This document shows positions 1 through 7,206 of a DNA stretch of 64,000 nucleotides, piece by piece. The notes under the pieces are model-generated. The model had not been told where the DNA came from, ran no database searches, and saw only the letters and a list, made by a program, of their open reading frames with translations. The stretch spans positions 1 to 64,000 of the forward strand of contig CALVXB010000009.1 of assembly GCA_944368775.1 (NCBI GenBank). Direction: 5' to 3'. Within the stretch, counting starts at the first letter, position 1, and each line of letters begins with the position of its first letter. The stretch comes from an uncultured Clostridia bacterium (GTDB lineage: Bacteria > Bacillota > Clostridia > Christensenellales > Borkfalkiaceae). The translations under genes were made by a program, and so were the position numbers.

Positions 1-717
1 ATAAGCTCAACGAGCAAAAGCAAAAAGATACATCACTATTATAAATGTACGGGTAACAATAAGGGCATTTGCAAAAAACGGACTGTCCGCAAACAGTTTA
101 TCGAAGATGAGGTCGTCGCCGCCATAGTGGGCGAACACGGTATTTTGACCGACGAGTTTATAGACCTTGTAGCCGCTGAAACCTATTTGCTTATCCAAGC
201 AGAGCAGAACGACGCCGAGATAAAACGGCTTGAAAACCTTGTCGCGGAAAACCAAAAGGCGATAAATAACTTAATGCAAGCGTTAATGCTCGGCAAGATT
301 GCCGACACCATTTTGTCGCAAATCGAGAAGTTAGAGAACGAAAACAAGGAACTGCAAGACACCATAGCCACCGAAAAGGCAATGCAGATAAATTACAGTT
401 ACGCCGACATTCGCAAGTGGCTATCGCACTTCCGAACGCTTGACTATTCCAAGACCAAGAACCGCAAAGACCTAATAGACACGTTCATTTACAGGGTGAT
501 ACTGTACGACGATAAAATGAAAGTGTTGTTTCACCTTAAAGGCGGGCAACAGGGCGAATTGCTCTTAAATCTGATTTTCCCCGATTATCCCGACGGACAC
601 GGCGACGACGGCGAGAACGCCCAAAAAATGTCCGAAAATGAAAAAGAAACCGACAAAGCGGTTTCTAATTCTGACGTAAACGCAGAGTGTGCGTATACGT
701 CGCGTTTGGTGGAGTAG
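1..717 (+). CDS. large serine recombinase, C-terminal part (5' end outside window)
   Basis: The frame is open from base 1 to a TAG at 715-717, so the gene is cut by the window edge. The first residues visible form a recombinase zinc-beta-ribbon (YYKCTGNNKG then ICKKR), followed by a long Glu/Lys-rich coiled coil (about residues 65-130), the usual C-terminal layout of large serine recombinases (Recombinase and Zn_ribbon_recom families). These enzymes integrate and excise phages and conjugative elements through a Ser nucleophile in the N-terminal domain, which is not visible here. The last codons overlap the 3' end of the convergent tmRNA gene, and the stop codon lies within tmRNA sequence. This suggests the recombinase sits at the end of its element, with ssrA as attachment site. 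The family call is firm; integration at ssrA is inferred. Confidence 0.8.
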   Translation: MSSTSKSKKIHHYYKCTGNNKGICKKRTVRKQFIEDEVVAAIVGEHGILTDEFIDLVAAETYLLIQAEQNDAEIKRLENLVAENQKAINNLMQALMLGKIADTILSQIEKLENENKELQDTIATEKAMQINYSYADIRKWLSHFRTLDYSKTKNRKDLIDTFIYRVILYDDKMKVLFHLKGGQQGELLLNLIFPDYPDGHGDDGENAQKMSENEKETDKAVSNSDVNAECAYTSRLVE

Positions 718-1086
718 GCGAGAGTCGAACTCGCGTCTTACCGGATTGCCAAAAAGCTTTCTACATGCTTATGTCGCAATCATCTTACGCACGCCCCCTC
801 TGCGGCCGAAGGAGACGAACGGCAGAAATCTTAGATCGGCCGTCTTGCCGACTTCACATCAAAACGGCAGTACCCCGCCTGATTGACGCCCGCGTCCTCC
901 CGACGGGAAAGAGGCGCAGACGAACCGCTTAGTAATTAAGCAGCGTACGCCAACTGAGCGTTAGCGTTGTAGTTTGCATTATCTGCATTTAAATTTAGGC
1001 CGAATGTTTTATAGAGGCCACTCGTTCCTCTGCATGCTTACCTTTCCGCGCACCGGCAATCGAAACCGGTGCTACCCCATAACTCC
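707..1086 (-). ncRNA. ssrA: transfer-messenger RNA (tmRNA)
   Basis: Read on the minus strand, the 3' end is a tRNA-like T-arm (GCGAG, TTCGACT, CTCGC), an acceptor strand and CCA at 709-707; the 5' end near 1086 begins GGAG and pairs with the ACTCC of the acceptor. The tag reading frame at 986-936 encodes ADNANYNANAQLAYAA followed by TAA, matching the ...LAYAA tags of Firmicutes. With SmpB (3455-3904), tmRNA rescues stalled ribosomes and marks the nascent chain for proteolysis. Length of about 380 nt is normal. The exact mature 5' end is uncertain by a few bases because a CTCCCGC/GCGGGAG hairpin overlaps it. Confidence 0.95.
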
Positions 1087-1106
1087 CGCCGTTGCGGGAG
1101 AGTACT

Positions 1107-1135
1107 ATTATACACGATATTTTTGAGAATTGCAA
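1107..1135 (-). promoter_or_regulatory. ssrA promoter
   Basis: Minus strand: -35 TTGCAA (1135-1130), 17-bp spacer, -10 TATAAT (1112-1107). Transcription would start near 1100, at the hairpin that precedes mature tmRNA. It fits a housekeeping sigma factor and gives ssrA its own promoter separate from metA. Confidence 0.8.
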
Positions 1136-1160
1136 CACTTTCGCGCGCTTTTCTGCCCGA

Positions 1161-2066
1161 TCAGAATTGGAAGGGCGTAACCTGATAGACGTAATAGTTG
1201 AGCCAGTTGGTGTAGAACAGGTTTGCCGCGCTCGACCAGGTCAGGCGCACGCTCGTAAACGTGTCGTCGGTAAAATAGTTGTACGGCGGATGCACGGGCA
1301 GCCCGCGCGCGACGTCGCGCTCGTATTCCTTTTTCAGCGTGTCGCGGTCGTACTCCATGTGCCCCGTCAAAAAGATCTTTTTGTTGTCCTTCGATTTTGC
1401 GATGGAGAGGCCGGTGTATTCAGACTCGCTGAGCACGACGAGGTCCTGCACCCTGCGCACGTCCTCCATCCATACAGTCGTATGGCGCGAATGCGGGATA
1501 TAGAACACGTCGTCGATGCCCTTGAGCAGCGGGTCGTGCTGTTCGAGGCACTTTTTGTGCGGGAACACGCCGAACAGCTTGGTCGGCAGCAGGTGCTTCC
1601 GGATGCCGTAGTGGTAATACAGCGCCGCCTGCGCCCCCCAGCAGATATAGATGGTGCTGGTCACGTTGCGGTCGGCAAAGTCGAAGATGTGCGTCAGCTC
1701 CTGCCAATAGGCGACCTCTTCAAAGGGCATCGTTTCGACCGGCGCGCCGGTGATGATCATGCCGTCGAAGTGCTTGTCTTTGATATCCTCGAACCTCTTA
1801 TAAAAGCGTTCCAGATGCGCGGCCGCGGTGTTCTTGCTCTTGTACGATTCGGTGTAGATGAGCGTGATGTTGACCTGCAGCGGCGAATTGGAAAGAAGGC
1901 GCATGAACTGCGTTTCCGTCTCCACTTTGGTCGGCATCAGATTGAGGATGGCGATCTCCAGCGGGCGGATATCCTGCGTGAACGCGCGTTCGTCGTTCAT
2001 GACGAAGATGTTTTCCTGCAGCAATGCGGAGTAGGCGGGAATATCTTTGGGTAATACGATCGGCAT
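1161..2066 (-). CDS. metA: homoserine O-acetyltransferase (MetA family)
   Basis: Activates the hydroxyl of homoserine for methionine synthesis. The 301-residue protein matches the MetA family end to end. The nucleophile lies in ICWGAQAAL (Cys142) and the His/Glu pair in LTGHMEYD (about 236-238). Residue 111 is Glu (GAPVETMPF), the position shown for Bacillus cereus MetA to select acetyl-CoA over succinyl-CoA, so acetyl transfer is predicted. The next gene, metY, uses O-acetylhomoserine, which agrees. The start at 2066 is preceded by GAAAGGAG; an in-frame upstream ATG at 2129 lacks a ribosome site. Last gene of the GNAT-smpB-metY-metA unit; no clear terminator separates it from ssrA. Confidence 0.93.
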   Translation of the reverse strand: MPIVLPKDIPAYSALLQENIFVMNDERAFTQDIRPLEIAILNLMPTKVETETQFMRLLSNSPLQVNITLIYTESYKSKNTAAAHLERFYKRFEDIKDKHFDGMIITGAPVETMPFEEVAYWQELTHIFDFADRNVTSTIYICWGAQAALYYHYGIRKHLLPTKLFGVFPHKKCLEQHDPLLKGIDDVFYIPHSRHTTVWMEDVRRVQDLVVLSESEYTGLSIAKSKDNKKIFLTGHMEYDRDTLKKEYERDVARGLPVHPPYNYFTDDTFTSVRLTWSSAANLFYTNWLNYYVYQVTPFQF

Positions 2067-2137
2067 AGCTTTCTCCTTTCTCTTACGTACAGCGGCCGGT
2101 GCGCCCGACGAGCAGGCGCATCGCCGCATCTAAATGC

Positions 2138-3409
2138 TCAAATTTTTGCCAGCGCCTGGTCGAGGTCGGCGAGGATATCGTCCGGATGCTCGATGCCGAC
2201 GGAGAGGCGAACGAGGTTTTCGGGCACGCCCGCCTGCACGAGTTCCTCTTTGGACAGCTGGCGGTGCGTCGTCGAAGCGGGGTGCAGCACGCAGCTGCGC
2301 ACGTCGGCGACGTGCGTCTCCTGCGCGATCAGCTGCAGCCCTTCCATAAAGGCGGCCGCCCTGTGCACGTCCCCCTTGATGCCGAAGCTGAGCATGCCGC
2401 CCTGGCCGTTCGGCAGATACTTCTGCGCGATCGCGTGGTAGCGGTTGTTCGGGAGGGATGCGTGCAGCACCCAATCGATCTTCGGATGCTTGTCGAGATA
2501 GGCCGCCACGGCCTTTGCATTGCTCGAATGGCGCTCCATGCGCAGCGCGAGCGTATCGCAGCCGAGCCAGCTCAAAAAGGCGTTCTGCGGCGCCATGATC
2601 GCGCCGGTATCGCGCACGATCTGCGCGCGGCACTTGGTCGCGAACTGCGCGGAGGGCAGGTCGGCATACACGAGGCCGTGGTAGCTCTCGTCCGGCGTAT
2701 TGAAGGCGGGATAGCGCCCGTTGCCCTTGAAGTTAAAGTTGCCGCCGTCCACGATCACGCCGCCCAAAGCCGCCGCATGGCCGTCAAGATACTTAGAGGA
2801 AGAGTGCACGACGATGTGCGCGCCCCACTCGAACGGGCGGCACAGAATGGGCGTCGCGAGGGTATTGTCCACTACGAACAGGACGCCGTACTTCGTTGAG
2901 ATCGCCGCGAACTTGTCGAAGTCGAGCACCTTGATGGAGGGGTTGGCGACCGTCTCCGTAAAGATGAACTTTGTCTTTTCGTCGATCAGCTTTTCGATCT
3001 CCTCGGCGGGCGCGTCGGGGTCGAAGAACCGCCCCTCGATGCCGAACTTAGGGAGAGTGACCGAAAAAAGGTTGAACGAGCCGCCATAGATCGCTGACGA
3101 AGTGACGATGTTGTCGCCCGCCTCGCAGAGGGTGAGCGCGAGCAGCGTGATCGCGCTCATGCCGGACGCACAGCCGACAGCGGCGACGCCCCCTTCCAGC
3201 GCAGCGACCTTGCCTTCAAAGGCGGCGACGGTCGGGTTGGCGAGGCGGGAGTAGAAGTAGCCATCCGTCTTCAGATCGAACAGATCGGCCATCGCTTGCG
3301 TGCTCTCGTATAAATATGTCGTGCTCTGGGTGATGGGCGGGATGCGCGACTCGCCCGACTTGGGGCGGTAGCCGCCCTGCACACAGATGGTATCCTGTCT
3401 ATAAGCCAT
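2138..3409 (-). CDS. metY: O-acetylhomoserine aminocarboxypropyltransferase (sulfhydrylase)
   Basis: PLP enzyme of the Cys/Met metabolism family that makes homocysteine from O-acetylhomoserine and sulfide. The 423-residue length is that of MetY rather than the shorter cystathionine synthases/lyases (about 380-400). The Schiff-base lysine is in HSSSKYLDGH, with YSRLANPT near residue 55 and the glycine-rich SGMSAI phosphate-binding segment. Start at 3409 has AAAAGGAG upstream. It sits 71 bp upstream of metA and 45 bp after smpB, so the pair is probably co-transcribed with the ribosome-rescue gene. No S-box or T-box leader lies in front of the methionine genes. Confidence 0.9.
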   Translation of the reverse strand: MAYRQDTICVQGGYRPKSGESRIPPITQSTTYLYESTQAMADLFDLKTDGYFYSRLANPTVAAFEGKVAALEGGVAAVGCASGMSAITLLALTLCEAGDNIVTSSAIYGGSFNLFSVTLPKFGIEGRFFDPDAPAEEIEKLIDEKTKFIFTETVANPSIKVLDFDKFAAISTKYGVLFVVDNTLATPILCRPFEWGAHIVVHSSSKYLDGHAAALGGVIVDGGNFNFKGNGRYPAFNTPDESYHGLVYADLPSAQFATKCRAQIVRDTGAIMAPQNAFLSWLGCDTLALRMERHSSNAKAVAAYLDKHPKIDWVLHASLPNNRYHAIAQKYLPNGQGGMLSFGIKGDVHRAAAFMEGLQLIAQETHVADVRSCVLHPASTTHRQLSKEELVQAGVPENLVRLSVGIEHPDDILADLDQALAKI

Positions 3410-3454
3410 AACGTTCTCTCCTTTTATGGTAAAATTCTATCGCCGAGCGCCAGA

Positions 3455-3904
3455 TCAGGTATATTCCTTGATCTGGCGGTCTTTGTCGCGCGCGATGTCC
3501 CTTTCTTTCAGAGACTGCTTTTTGTCGTAGGTATGCTTGCCGCGGCAGAGGGCGACCTCCACCTTGACAAGAGAGCCGGAAAAGTACACTTTGAGCGGCA
3601 CGAGGGTATAGCCGCGCTCGTTGACCTTGCCGACGATCTTCGAGATCTCCGCCTTGTGCAGCAGCAGGCGACGGTCGCGCCGCGCGTCGCGCGTGTTGAA
3701 GGCGCCGCTCTTGTCGTAGACGGCGATGTGCATATTTTTGAGGGTGACCTCGCCCTTGCGGACGAAGCAGAAACTGTCGCTCAAACTGCAATTATTTTTG
3801 CGCACAGATTTGACTTCGCTCCCTTCCAAGACGATGCCCGCCTCGAATTTATCTTCGATAAAGTACTCGAAGGAAGCCGATTTATTGACTGCAATGATCT
3901 TCAT
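3455..3904 (-). CDS. smpB: SsrA-binding protein SmpB
   Basis: OB-fold RNA-binding protein that escorts tmRNA to stalled ribosomes. The 149-residue sequence shows the family pattern FEYFIEDKFEAGIVL, GSEVKSVR, an N-terminal NKSAS segment, and the basic C-terminal tail KERDIARDKDRQIKEY that enters the empty mRNA channel. The start codon overlaps the GNAT stop by 4 bp, giving translational coupling. Its RNA partner ssrA lies 2.4 kb downstream, separated by metY-metA; in most Firmicutes smpB and ssrA are adjacent. Confidence 0.97.
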   Translation of the reverse strand: MKIIAVNKSASFEYFIEDKFEAGIVLEGSEVKSVRKNNCSLSDSFCFVRKGEVTLKNMHIAVYDKSGAFNTRDARRDRRLLLHKAEISKIVGKVNERGYTLVPLKVYFSGSLVKVEVALCRGKHTYDKKQSLKERDIARDKDRQIKEYT

Positions 3905-4422
3905 TGTATCGCTCCGTTGTCGGCGGTGCGCAGCCGCGCATAGATGCAGCTGTCGTGATACATACCGCCCTTATAAATGCTCTTGCGCAGCACGCCCTCG
4001 AGGGCGAACCCGCACTTTTCCAGCACCCGCCGCGACGCGGCGTTGTCGGCAAACGGCTCGGCATAGATGCGCTCGACGCCGCAGGCGTCAAATCCCTCGC
4101 GGCAGATCGCGCGCACCGCCTCCGTCATGATGCCCCGCCCCCAATAGTCGGGCGAGAGCCAATAGCCGAGCTCGGCGTTCTTTTCATAGACGTTGCTCAT
4201 CTTCGTGAGCGAAACGGCGCCGACCGCCCGCCCGTCGACGACGATCGCGCGGGACAAACTCGCGCCGTCGCGCAGAGCCGCCTCGATATAGCGGCGCGCA
4301 TCTTGCTCGGTGTACGGATACGGAAACCCGTCGCGCAAAAAACGGCCGACACGCGCGTCGTTCGCGCTCTGCGCGAGCGAGGGCGCAAAATCTTCCTTCC
4401 ATTCACATAGTGCAAAGCGCAT
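3901..4422 (-). CDS. GNAT-family N-acetyltransferase (RimJ/RimL-like)
   Basis: A 173-residue acetyltransferase of the Acetyltransf_3 type. The acetyl-CoA pocket is GYWLSPDYWGRGIMTEAV (about residues 86-103), followed by the typical NAASRRVLEKCGF and a C-terminal strand with YHDSCIYARL. Relatives acetylate protein N-termini, spermidine or other amines; the substrate cannot be told from sequence. Start at 4422 has GGAGG at good spacing. First gene of the unit leading to smpB, metY and metA, with a 4-bp overlap into smpB. The stop of rnr and the first dispersed repeat lie just upstream. Confidence 0.85.
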   Translation of the reverse strand: MRFALCEWKEDFAPSLAQSANDARVGRFLRDGFPYPYTEQDARRYIEAALRDGASLSRAIVVDGRAVGAVSLTKMSNVYEKNAELGYWLSPDYWGRGIMTEAVRAICREGFDACGVERIYAEPFADNAASRRVLEKCGFALEGVLRKSIYKGGMYHDSCIYARLRTADNGAIQ

Positions 4423-4445
4423 AACCCCCTCCGCGCGTTAAGCCT

Positions 4446-4474
4446 ATTATAGCACATTTCGCCGATTTCAACCA
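4446..4474 (-). promoter_or_regulatory. promoter of the GNAT-smpB-metY-metA unit
   Basis: Minus strand: an extended -10, TGC followed by TATAAT (4451-4446). The -35 region is poor (TGGTTG), which the TGn extension may compensate. Start of transcription near 4439, giving a leader of under 20 nt. Confidence 0.55.
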
Positions 4475-4523
4475 GCATTTCCCGCAAATTTGCCTCTATT
4501 TTGAATTTGTCCTTCAAAAACGA

Positions 4524-4553
4524 AGTACTATGCCTGACATAGTACTATGCAAA
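4524..4553 (+). repeat. dispersed palindromic repeat, copy 1
   Basis: Contains the perfect 12-bp palindrome CATAGTACTATG (4538-4549) followed by CAAA. AGTACTATG at 4524-4532 is an inverted match of CATAGTACT at 4538-4546, so this copy forms a larger palindrome. It lies 8 bp beyond the rnr stop codon, between rnr and the GNAT promoter. Confidence 0.9.
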
Positions 4554-4561
4554 CGCGCCAA

Positions 4562-6634
4562 TTACTTGCCTTCGGTGAGCACAAAGCGGCAGCGCCGCGC
4601 GCCGACGTCGCAGGCGACGACCACGATGCGCACTTCGTCGCCCATGCGGAAGGAGCGCCGCTTGCCGCGCAGGATCATGTGCGTCTCGTCGAAGGTATAT
4701 TCGTCGGAGGGCAGATCCTCTAAACGGATGGCCCCCTCTACCGTGTTTTCCAATTCGACGAAGATGCCGAAGGAGGTCACGCCGGAGACGACGCCGCCGA
4801 ACGCCTCGCCGAGCTGCCCGCGCATATACCAGACCTTATACAGCTCGTCGACGTCGCGCTCCGTCTCGATGGCGCGGCGCTCCGTCTGCGAGCAGCTGTC
4901 CGCCGCGATGCGCACGAAGTTAGAAAAGCTCTTTTCCGCCTCCGCCGCGCGCCCTTCCCAAACCAACTTGACCAGCCGATGCACGAGCAGGTCGGGGTAG
5001 CGGCGGATGGGCGAGGTGAAGTGGCAGTAGCAGTCGGACGCGAGGCCGAAGTGCCCGACGTTCTCCGCACCGTACGCCGCCTTCGCCATGCTGCGCAGCA
5101 TGACGTTTTTGACGACCGTGCCCCGCGCCTCCCCTTCCACGGCGCGTAAGACGGCGGCGTAGTCGGTCGGGCGGACGTTTTCGGGCCGGAAGTCGCAGCG
5201 CAGGCCGAGGCCTTGCAAATAGGCGCGGAAGGCCGCGGCGCGCTCCTCGGAGGGCTTTTCGTGCACGCGGTACAGGCAGGGCGCGCCCCGCTCCTGCAGG
5301 TAGGTCGCGACCGCCTCGTTGGCGAGCACCATGAACGCCTCGATCATGCGGTGCGAGATCGAACGCTCACGCACCTGCAGCGTGACTTCGCCGCCCGCAA
5401 CGCCGATCTGCGCCTCGGGGATGTCGAGGTCCAGCCCTCCCCGCCCTGCGCGGCGGGCAATCAGGATCTCCGCGAGCTCCTTCGCATCCCGCAGCATGGG
5501 GATGAGATGGACATACTGCGCGCAGAGAGCCGCATCCCCCTCCAAAATGCCCGTCACCTTGCCGTACGTCATGCGGTTGCGCGAGCAGATGATGCCGGGC
5601 GCGATCTCCTTTCCGCAGACGCGGCCTTCGCCGTCCACCGTCATGACGCAGGAGAGTGTATAGCGGTCCTCCCCCTCGCGCAGCGAGCAGATGTCATCGG
5701 AGAGCTCGGCGGGCAGCATGGGGATAACGCGGTCGGGCAGATAGACGCTCGTACCGCGGCGGAAGGCCTCCTTGTCGAGCGCGCCGCCGCGCGCGACGTA
5801 GTGCGACACGTCGGCGATGTGCACGCCGAGCACGAACTTGTCTCCCTCTTTGCGGACGGAGATCGCGTCGTCAAAGTCGCGCGAGTCGTCGCCGTCGATC
5901 GTGATGACGGTATCGCCGCGGAAGTCGCGCCGCCCGTCGGGAACGACGGGCTGTTTTGCCGCCTTCGCCGCCTCGGCGAGCGCCTTTTGCGGAAACTCTT
6001 CGGGGAGTTCATGCGTGCAGAGGATCGCATCCTCCTCCGTCTGCAGGTCGCCGTCGCGGCCGATGATCTTTTCGATCTCGCCCTCGATCAGCCCGCCTTC
6101 GGGATATGCGACGATGCGCACGCTCACCTTTTCTCCGGATGCGGCGCGTTCTCCGCCGACGATGCGCACTTCATTGCAAAAGCGCCGCTCGTCCGGGCGG
6201 ACGACCCCGCCCCGCCTACCGCGCTCATAGACGCCGACGATGCGCCGCATGCCGCGACGGATAACGGAATAGACGGCTGCCTCGTCGCCGCGGCTGCCGC
6301 CGACGATGCGCGCGAACACCTCGTCGCCGTGCAGCGCCCCGCCGCGCGAGCGCGCGGGGATAAACAGATCCCCTTCCGGCCGCAGCAAAAAGGCAAAACC
6401 GCGCTCGCTCGCCTGCAGCGTGCCGCGCACGAGCCCCAATTTTTCGGGCGTGACGCAGCGCCCGCGCTCGTCCCGCACGATCTGCCCCTCCTGTTCGAGC
6501 GTGCGCAACAGCCTTTGCAGCTGCGTGCGTTCGCTCCGCGAAGAGATGCCGAGCAAGCGGCAGATCTCATTCGCCTTTTTATATTGCAGCGCGCCCGTAT
6601 GAAATTGTTCTAATATCTGTTCGCTCGCCGCCAT
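4562..6634 (-). CDS. rnr: ribonuclease R
   Basis: Processive 3'-5' exoribonuclease that degrades structured RNA and, with tmRNA-SmpB, non-stop mRNAs. The 690-residue protein has an N-terminal winged helix (about 1-65), cold-shock domains (about 70-220), the RNB catalytic domain with IDGDDSRDFDDAI near residue 250 (the metal-binding aspartates), and a C-terminal S1 domain (about 605-690, VTSFGIFVELENTVEGA). The lysine-rich tail of longer relatives is absent. Start at 6634 is supported by AAGGAG 4 nt upstream; in-frame upstream ATGs lack a ribosome site. secG lies directly upstream behind a terminator, so rnr may depend on read-through or on a promoter I cannot identify. Confidence 0.95.
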   Translation of the reverse strand: MAASEQILEQFHTGALQYKKANEICRLLGISSRSERTQLQRLLRTLEQEGQIVRDERGRCVTPEKLGLVRGTLQASERGFAFLLRPEGDLFIPARSRGGALHGDEVFARIVGGSRGDEAAVYSVIRRGMRRIVGVYERGRRGGVVRPDERRFCNEVRIVGGERAASGEKVSVRIVAYPEGGLIEGEIEKIIGRDGDLQTEEDAILCTHELPEEFPQKALAEAAKAAKQPVVPDGRRDFRGDTVITIDGDDSRDFDDAISVRKEGDKFVLGVHIADVSHYVARGGALDKEAFRRGTSVYLPDRVIPMLPAELSDDICSLREGEDRYTLSCVMTVDGEGRVCGKEIAPGIICSRNRMTYGKVTGILEGDAALCAQYVHLIPMLRDAKELAEILIARRAGRGGLDLDIPEAQIGVAGGEVTLQVRERSISHRMIEAFMVLANEAVATYLQERGAPCLYRVHEKPSEERAAAFRAYLQGLGLRCDFRPENVRPTDYAAVLRAVEGEARGTVVKNVMLRSMAKAAYGAENVGHFGLASDCYCHFTSPIRRYPDLLVHRLVKLVWEGRAAEAEKSFSNFVRIAADSCSQTERRAIETERDVDELYKVWYMRGQLGEAFGGVVSGVTSFGIFVELENTVEGAIRLEDLPSDEYTFDETHMILRGKRRSFRMGDEVRIVVVACDVGARRCRFVLTEGK

Positions 6635-6706
6635 GGCACTCCTTCTCATTCCGTATCCGCAGCCGCCATCGGCGGCCGCACGCGGCGCAACCGCGCATAT
6701 CATGAT

Positions 6707-6739
6707 AAAAAAAGGCGGCTATTCGCAAGAATAACCGCC
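6707..6739 (-). terminator. intrinsic terminator after secG
   Basis: Minus strand: 11-bp stem GGCGGTTATTC / GAATAGCCGCC (one G-U pair), TTGC loop, then a run of seven T residues. It ends the secG transcript 20 bp after its stop and sits upstream of rnr. Confidence 0.9.
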
Positions 6740-6759
6740 CTATTAGCTCTCTTGACCGA

Positions 6760-7092
6760 TCAGGCCGCGACGCCCCACACCGCACCAAACTGCAGGATGT
6801 AGAAAACGATCGCAAACACGGCGAGCACGATGAGGCTGATCGCCGTCCACTTCTTCATCTTGCTCTCCATCGAACGGCCCTTGTTCTTGCCGAAAAAGGT
6901 CTCGCTCGAACCGCCGAGAGCGTCGATACCGGTCGAATTGCCCGGCTGAAAGAGGACGATCACGATCGCGACGATCGCGCCGATCGCCATGCAGGCCAAC
7001 AAAACAAGGCTGACGATCTGATAGACGGCCCACACCGCATCGCTCGTCATCGGAGCCAACAAAGCGCTGATATTCGACATCATCTCGTGCAT
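6760..7092 (-). CDS. secG: preprotein translocase subunit SecG
   Basis: Small accessory subunit of the SecYEG channel. The 110 residues contain two membrane helices (about 25-47 and 84-105). Between them lie VLFQPGNSTGIDALGG and FFGKNKGRSMESKMKKWT, which match the conserved SecG cytoplasmic loop. It is longer than usual (75-85) because of an extended N-terminus; a start at MSNISAL five residues in is possible, but GGGAG is better spaced for 7092. Strong promoter upstream and terminator downstream make it a single-gene unit next to rnr, the common Firmicutes arrangement. Confidence 0.93.
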   Translation of the reverse strand: MHEMMSNISALLAPMTSDAVWAVYQIVSLVLLACMAIGAIVAIVIVLFQPGNSTGIDALGGSSETFFGKNKGRSMESKMKKWTAISLIVLAVFAIVFYILQFGAVWGVAA

Positions 7093-7128
7093 AAAACAAA
7101 CTCCCTAAACAAAATCAATACTTTATTC

Positions 7129-7157
7129 AGTATAGCATAAAGGGAAAGATTTTTCAA
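7129..7157 (-). promoter_or_regulatory. secG promoter
   Basis: Minus strand: -35 TTGAAA (7157-7152), 17-bp spacer, -10 TATACT (7134-7129); start of transcription about 30 nt before the secG ATG. Confidence 0.8.
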
Positions 7158-7206
7158 CTGTTTTTGCGCCGAAAAAGCGCATTTTATCGAAAATTTTCCG
7201 CTATAT

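Noticed and set aside
1100..1115. AGAGTACTATTATA at the ssrA promoter as a tenth dispersed repeat
   Set aside because: Only nine bases match the core and the segment is explained by the -10 box.
2067..3454. SAM riboswitch in front of the methionine genes
   Set aside because: The gaps before metY (45 bp) and metA (71 bp) are too short and contain only ribosome sites.
7160..7185. TGCGC/GCGCA hairpin followed by TTTTATC as a plus-strand terminator
   Set aside because: The stem is only five pairs and no plus-strand gene ends here.
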